A DNA stretch of 10,441 bases from Phycisphaerales bacterium (GTDB taxonomy: Bacteria > Planctomycetota > Phycisphaerae > Phycisphaerales > Phycisphaeraceae): assembly GCA_012031455.1 (NCBI GenBank), contig JAAUTM010000021.1, positions 1 to 10,441 on the forward strand, written 5' to 3'. The notes under the pieces were generated by a model. It worked only from the letters and a program-made list of their open reading frames with translations. It did no database searches and was not told the origin of the DNA. The stretch's first letter is position 1; every line of letters begins with the position of its first letter. This document shows, piece by piece, positions 5,991 to 10,441 of the stretch. The translations under genes and the position numbers were made by a program.

Positions 5991-7872
5991 TCCACCGTCA
6001 CGCTCTTGGCCAGGTTGCGGGGTTTGTCCACGTCCAAGCCGCGGAGCACGGCTGCGTGATACGCCAGCAACTGCAACGGGGTCACGGTAATCATCGGTTG
6101 CAGCGCCTCGGGCACCGCTGGCACATAGAACACTGACTCGGCATATTTGGCGATGTGCGGGTCGCCCTCGGTGGCCACGGCGATGATCGCCCCGCCTCGG
6201 GCACGCACCTCTTCAATGTTGCTCATCACCTTTTCATACTGACTGCCTTGTGTAGCAACAAAGACCACCGGCATACCCTTATCAATGAGCGCGATCGGGC
6301 CATGCTTCATTTCCGCTGCGGGCATTCCCTCGGCATGAATGTACGAAATTTCCTTGAGCTTCAAAGCCCCTTCCAATGCCACCGGGTAGTTGTAACCACG
6401 CCCCAGAAACAGCCAGTTGTTGCGATCAACGTAACGCTCCACACACTTTTTAATGTGGTCGCTCTGTTCAAGCACATGTGCCAGGTGATCGGGCAACTTT
6501 TCCAGATCCGTCAGGTAAGCCTTGAGCGCTTCATCCGAAAGATATTTACGCTTGCCGATGAATAGTGACAGCAGCGTTAGCACCGCCACCTGACCGGTGA
6601 AAGCCTTGGTGGATGCCACGCCGATCTCCGGCCCGACGTGCAGATACACGCCCGCATCCGTGTCACGTGCAATCGTCGAACCCACCACGTTCACCACGCC
6701 CAGAGCCAACGCGCCACGTTCCTTGGCCTCGCGCAAAGCGGCCAGGGTGTCGGCTGTCTCCCCCGACTGACTGATGGCCACCACCACCGCACCATCTTCG
6801 ATGATCGGGTTGCGATAACGGAATTCGCTGGCGTATTCGCAGCGGGCGGGGACCTTTGCCAAATCTTCCAGTAAATATTCACCGATGCGGCCAGCGTGAA
6901 ATGCGGTGCCCTGTCCGGTCAGAATAAATCGCTTGGCACGCACCAGATCACGGGTGAAATTAGCCAAGCCGCCAAGGACAACGCGATTATCACGCTGATC
7001 AATGCGCCCGCGCAGGCAATTGCGTATCGCCTCAGGCTGCTCCATGATTTCCTTGAGCATGAAATGCTTGTGGCCACCGAGTTCAATCTGCTGCAAGTCG
7101 AATTCGAGCGCCTCCACATTTCGGCTGACGGGTTTGTTGTCCAGCGTCGTGGTACGGAAAGCCACCGACCACGGCCCGCCATCGCTGTTCTTTTTGTCGC
7201 TGGGACCGGCACATAATTTGGCGACCTGATAATCATCAAGCGTGATCACCTGCGTGGTATGCGAGACGATGGCCGAGGCATCCGATGCTGCCACATAACT
7301 GTTTTCGCAAATGCCGATGATCAGCGGCGACTTGCGGGCACACACCAGGGTGTGGGGTTCGGCTTCGCTGATGACGGCAATCGCATAGGCCCCGGTGACT
7401 TCACGCAAAGCCAATTGCACTGCATGTTCCAGCCCGCCGTTGGCCGGGTCGTAAAACTCAGCCACCAGCTTGGCCAGCACTTCCGTGTCGGTTTGTGAAT
7501 AAAATTCGTGGCCTTTTTCGGTGAGCCAGTGTTTAAGGGCTGCGTAATTTTCGATGATGCCGTTGTGCACCAAAGCAATTTTTTTGCCCGATGCACTGGT
7601 GCCGATGTGCGGGTGGGCGTTGCGCTCGCTGGGTTCGCCATGGGTGGCCAGCGAGTATGGGCGATGCCCAGAAACGCATCCATATCAGGGGTTGCTTCGA
7701 TCAGATCTTCCAGCACGCTGACTCGCCCCAGTGAGCGGAGCACATGCATTCCCTTGGGCGTGACCACCGCAATGCCAGCCGAGTCGTAACCGCGATATTC
7801 CAAACGCTTGAGCCCCTCGATCAGCAGGGGTGCCACCGAACGGGTACCGACGTATGCAACGATTCCACACAT
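5987..7872 (-). CDS. glmS: Glutamine--fructose-6-phosphate aminotransferase (isomerizing), one apparent frameshift
   Basis: Makes glucosamine-6-phosphate from fructose-6-phosphate and glutamine, the first step to UDP-GlcNAc for the cell envelope. The start MCGIVAYVG exposes the N-terminal nucleophile Cys after Met removal; GYDSAGIAV and the VHNGIIENY segment complete the glutaminase domain. Two SIS sugar-isomerase domains follow, with TGQGTAFHAG at about 319-328 (many homologues have CGTS here), SQSGETADT (368-376), STKAF (421-425), and the canonical C-terminal KSVTVE. The frame breaks after W75: adding one C to 7648-7649 joins HTRW to ATHGEPSERNAHPHIGTS and gives 628 residues, close to the usual 610. 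As read, an N-terminal fragment and a C-terminal open frame overlap. AAGGAAA lies about 8 bases before the ATG. No glmS ribozyme is visible upstream. Confidence 0.95.
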
Positions 7873-7898
7873 GGCGGGGTTTCCTTTTGATGTCCAAA

Positions 7899-7937
7899 GA
7901 ACTGAATACCGATACGCCCCCACGGATGGGTCAGTTC
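7899..7937 (-). promoter_or_regulatory. Inverted repeat in the glmS leader
   Basis: GAACTGA (7899-7905) and TCAGTTC (7931-7937) are perfect 7-base inverted arms about 27-65 bases upstream of the glmS ATG. It could be an operator or a leader hairpin; no promoter could be placed with confidence. The rest of the 172-base gap to the phosphoesterase gene shows nothing else I can support. Confidence 0.28.
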
Positions 7938-8044
7938 AAAGACACGATATCTTAGCGCAATGCTTGCTGAACCTTATTATCGGCCAAATCGGAAACGCGT
8001 TTGATCCCGCAGCAGGAATCATGCCAAGCGCACGGTTTGATCTT

Positions 8045-8911
8045 TTATATTGATTCTTCAATCGTCTGCCATTGGTCACAGACCAGGCGATGCCGGGTGA
8101 GGCGGACCGGTTGCTTGCCAAGGTCGGGCAGGTGCAATTCCCAAAATCCCTGGCCCTGGGGAAATTCAGATGAACAGCGCAGCGGGCAGCCAGCGTTGAG
8201 CATATGCAGGTGGGCGAGGGTCGGCTCCTTCACCCGGAAGGACCAGGGTTCGTGCACATGCCCATGCAGGTAAATGATGCGTGCGCGACATTGGCTTAGT
8301 ATTTTGCGCAGTTCCATTGAATCGCGCAGTTTGTGGCCGGGCGTGTCACGACGCCCCGGGGGCAGCAACACCGGGTAATGCGTCAGCAGCAGCAATCCGT
8401 CGTCAGGTGTCAGCGTTGTGATGCGCTCCGCCACAGCCTGCAACTGCGCATCGCCAATGGACCCGGTGGCATCCAGCAGATGGGTGCAGGTGCTGTCCAG
8501 TGCCAGCAGATGCCAATGGTCCGTGAGCCGCTGCCAGTACGGGTAAGTCGATGAAGCCAGATCGCCCAGACATTTTTCAAACGTTTTTTCACGCACGGAC
8601 CGGTGGGTGTAACGATCATGATTGCCCGGCACCACGACCGTGCGGCAATGCCCCAGCGTCAAACGCCAAGGCTTGATAACCATGGCGAATTCTTCATCCA
8701 TCGCCAGTTGTGTAAGGTCCCCCGAACAAAGCACCCAGTCAGGGTTCAATTCACGCATGCGTTGCAAGGTGCCCGGCCAGAGGTTGAAGTTGAATTTGCG
8801 ATTCGGGTTGAGCTTCATGTTCAGCCAGCCCAGCGCGCACTTGCTCAACCAGTAACGCCAGGCAAGGCTCGGTGCAAATGCATGAATATCACCAATGAAG
8901 ATCACCCGCAT
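8045..8911 (-). CDS. Calcineurin-like metallophosphoesterase
   Basis: 288-residue predicted cytoplasmic phosphoesterase with the full two-metal motif set: GDIH (D8, H10), SGDLT (D65), GNHD (N97, H98, D99), THYP (H178) and GHVH (H218, H220). Length and motif order fit the calcineurin-like superfamily, which hydrolyses phosphodiesters or phosphomonoesters of very varied substrates; nothing here fixes the substrate. Residues 15-45 carry an extra segment rich in Trp and Leu (WRYWLSKCALGWLNMKLNPN) between the first two motifs that could contact lipid or a ligand, by inference only. It starts 20 bases after the dus stop and is probably cotranscribed with it. No strong ribosome site precedes the ATG. 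The frame is intact across the whole gene. Confidence 0.9.
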   Translation of the reverse strand: MRVIFIGDIHAFAPSLAWRYWLSKCALGWLNMKLNPNRKFNFNLWPGTLQRMRELNPDWVLCSGDLTQLAMDEEFAMVIKPWRLTLGHCRTVVVPGNHDRYTHRSVREKTFEKCLGDLASSTYPYWQRLTDHWHLLALDSTCTHLLDATGSIGDAQLQAVAERITTLTPDDGLLLLTHYPVLLPPGRRDTPGHKLRDSMELRKILSQCRARIIYLHGHVHEPWSFRVKEPTLAHLHMLNAGCPLRCSSEFPQGQGFWELHLPDLGKQPVRLTRHRLVCDQWQTIEESI

Positions 8912-8931
8912 GGGGAAAGTCTATCACGACA

Positions 8932-10034
8932 TCACACCACATCACAGGCCAGCGGAGTGGCCACAGACATATCCGCCAGACGTCCCGCACCATTGACGCA
9001 ATAAAACTCATCCAGCACTGCCTGCCAATCCGCAAGTCCCTTGACTGCGATGAAGGCCTTGGCGACCTGCTGGTGTTCAGGGTGATGCCTGCTGAACTTG
9101 ATGCCAAATTTACGCATCTCAAACGATGCTGATTTCTCCCCATTCACCCGGCAGGCCAGTTCAAAATGCTCACGTAAAACTTCACGCTGCTGGGCAATGG
9201 TGGGTGGTTGCAATGCCTGCTCGGTATCGCCACGCATGAGCGCCAAAGCCTGATGAAAGATCCATGGATTGCCGATGCACCCGCGGGCCACGCTGACCCA
9301 GTGCAATCCGGTTGTCTGGATCATGCGAAAGATGTCCGCAGCACACCAGATGTCACCCGAACCCCCCAGAACAAAATGCTCCCCCGAGCTGGCTATCACT
9401 TGGCCATATTCATGGGCAAGGCTGGTCAGCCATTGCCAGTCCGCAGGCCCGTGGTACTTCTGCTCCACCGTACGCCCATGCACCACCGCCCCTGCATAAC
9501 CCCCGCCGATGGCCGACTCCAGAATGAAACGGAAATTGTTCTCGGCCAGCGCTGACAAATCCGTACCCCGGCGAAGTTTCACCGTGCAGGGAACATGTTC
9601 GGGCACAGCCTGACGCACCGCATCCAATATCGCCACCGCCTCGGCTGGTTCACTGAGCAGGTGACCGCCCCGGGCGCGCTTACGTATCTTTTCACCGGAC
9701 ATGCCAGGTTCACATCGATCACATCGTAGCCCGTGCCTGCCAATACCTTTGCGGCCCTGGCGATGTCCTGCGGGTGTGAACCCATGAGCTGACCAGCGAT
9801 CGGGTGGTCTGCCGGGTCAAGCTCGGCAGCCTTGAGCCCTCGCCCGCCTTGGAGCAAAAACACATCCAGCAAAGCTTCCGTGACTGCGTAGGGTGCCCCA
9901 TGCCGCCGTGCCACCAGGCGCATTGCGGTATCGGAGTAACCAGCCAGCCCCGCTTGAAAGAACGGGGCTTCAAGCTCGATGGAACCCAGTTTCACCATCA
10001 CCCCATGATAGCCGCTCTGCGCACGCGAATTCAT
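8932..10034 (-). CDS. tRNA-dihydrouridine synthase (Dus), one apparent frameshift
   Basis: FMN enzyme that reduces uridine to dihydrouridine in tRNA. Seen in order: the N-terminal FMN-barrel entry FFQAGLAGYSDTAMR, GQLMGSHP, the active-site DVNLACPVK with catalytic C112, HGRTVEQKYHGPADW, GSGDIW (phosphate-binding loop), ARGCIGNPWIF, and the helical tail MRKFGIKFSRHHP. The frame breaks just after CPVK. Restoring one base to the T run 9689-9692 (A run on the coding strand) gives CPVKKIRKRARGGHLL and a single protein of about 367 residues. The start is uncertain: ATG 10034, or the internal ATG 9998 that begins MVKLGSIELEAP and looks closer to the family start; neither has a good ribosome site. 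The subgroup (A, B, C or another) is not assigned. It is followed closely by the phosphoesterase gene. Confidence 0.93.
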
Positions 10035-10049
10035 GTCGCAACCGACCCC

Positions 10050-10099
10050 AAAAAACAGACCGGATGTTACTTTACGTCATGGTAAAGCAGCGTCCGGTC
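10050..10099 (-). terminator. Strong intrinsic terminator of the upstream minus-strand gene
   Basis: 10058-10066 (GACCGGATG) pairs with 10091-10099 (CGTCCGGTC), and the inner TTTAC/GTAAA (10071-10075/10081-10085) extends the stem to about 18 pairs with one mismatch and a 6-base loop. On the minus strand the stem is followed by TGTTTTTTGG (T run at 10055-10050). It lies 78 bases after the stop at 10178 and 16 bases before the earliest dus start, so it separates the two genes. Confidence 0.8.
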
Positions 10100-10177
10100 C
10101 GGGATCATCATTGAAGTTGTGCGAATCAACCGACCCAATCATTTCGCCCGTGGCACATCAAGGCTTGCGAAACATCT

Positions 10178-10441
10178 TCACATGCCACTGACGTTGCTGG
10201 TGTTCATGGCCACCGGTCCGTTCTGCGCACCCTTGGCCGAGGGGCCTTGACGCAGCAGGCTGCGGAACTGATCGGCCGTGAGGTTTTCAGGGCAGAAGGT
10301 GCTGATGATGAACCTTTCCACCTGCAACTGTTCGTAGGCGGTCAGACCCATGATGTTGACCTTCTGCATCAGCAGACGCATACGGTTGAGCTGGTCACCG
10401 GCGTCACCGGCCTTGGACGAGAACGACCGATTCAGTCCAGC
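10178..10441 (-). CDS. C-terminal part of an unrecognised protein, runs off right edge
   Basis: The open frame continues from the window edge, reading AGLNRSFSSKAGDAGDQLNR before the first internal ATG at 10381, so 87 residues are visible and the true start is outside the window or possibly at 10381. The segment MRLLMQKVNIMGLTAYEQLQ followed by VERFIISTFCPENLTADQFR is predicted helical; the last 20 residues (KGAQNGPVAMNTSNVSGM) look disordered. There is no membrane segment. I do not recognise the family. The strong terminator 78 bases beyond its stop supports it as a real transcribed gene on the minus strand. Confidence 0.6.
   Translation of the reverse strand, partial: AGLNRSFSSKAGDAGDQLNRMRLLMQKVNIMGLTAYEQLQVERFIISTFCPENLTADQFRSLLRQGPSAKGAQNGPVAMNTSNVSGM

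Noticed and set aside
5858..6136. Plus-strand open frame starting in the tandem repeat and running into glmS
   Set aside because: Begins in repeat sequence and overlaps the conserved glmS C-terminus antisense; no independent support.
7873..8044. glmS ribozyme/riboswitch in the glmS leader
   Set aside because: The leader is short and I see none of the conserved ribozyme core; this element is mainly found in Gram-positive bacteria.
7648..9692. Programmed ribosomal frameshifting as the cause of the glmS and dus frame breaks
   Set aside because: No good slippery heptamer with a downstream structure is visible, the events occur in unrelated genes, and both insertions and deletions are seen across the window; sequence error explains all of them together.
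1..10441. A defence, secretion, mobile-element or other novel multi-gene system
   Set aside because: Recognisable genes are housekeeping or single enzymes, with no transposase, integrase, toxin, nuclease or att-like repeats; the hypothetical genes are too few and too plain to support a system claim.

Overview
This is a run of ordinary chromosomal genes, almost all on the minus strand, from a moderately GC-rich Gram-negative-type bacterium. I infer a planctomycete, possibly of the Phycisphaerae. The basis is the style of the small exported proteins (a secreted protein ending in a 'V.ITG.VL.YRG.NYLL' segment and a lipoprotein with a 'VRIRSWLAQVDVIRP' segment), the DinG-like helicase and the sparse intergenic repeats. 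That placement is from remembered family resemblance, not a search.

Layout from the right edge, in minus-strand reading order: the C-terminal end of an unrecognised protein (10441-10178); a strong intrinsic terminator (10099-10050); a tRNA-dihydrouridine synthase gene (dus, 10034-8932); a metallophosphoesterase gene 20 bases behind it (8911-8045); glmS (7872-5987); a 281-base gap with a 7-base tandem repeat and an imperfect hairpin; a lipoprotein gene (5705-5093); a 185-base gap with duplicated 21-base repeats and a candidate promoter; then a close-packed set: a xylose-isomerase-like TIM-barrel gene (4907-4041), a secreted protein (3986-3363), two small hypothetical genes (3302-3078, 3059-2775) and an FmdB-type zinc ribbon (2740-2510). 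The only plus-strand gene is an SDR epimerase/dehydratase (1457-2452), convergent with the FmdB gene and divergent from a DinG-family helicase (1353 to beyond the left edge). No gene-free stretch exceeds 300 bases.

The most important observation is that reading frame is broken repeatedly. I count ten single-base indels in six genes: dinG (2), secreted protein (2, compensating), TIM barrel (2, compensating), lipoprotein (2), glmS (1) and dus (1). Most sit in short C/G or A/T homopolymers, and correcting each one by a single base restores family-typical sequence. Several of these are housekeeping genes (glmS is normally essential), so base-calling or assembly error is far likelier than six pseudogenes. 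Two of the genes look intact as open frames but carry false internal peptides of about 12 and 20 residues.

The genes do not form one pathway. They cover amino-sugar supply for the envelope (GlmS), tRNA modification (Dus), DNA repair (DinG), sugar metabolism (SDR, TIM barrel) and envelope proteins. I found no defence system, mobile element, CRISPR array, tRNA or rRNA, and no convincing new biological system.
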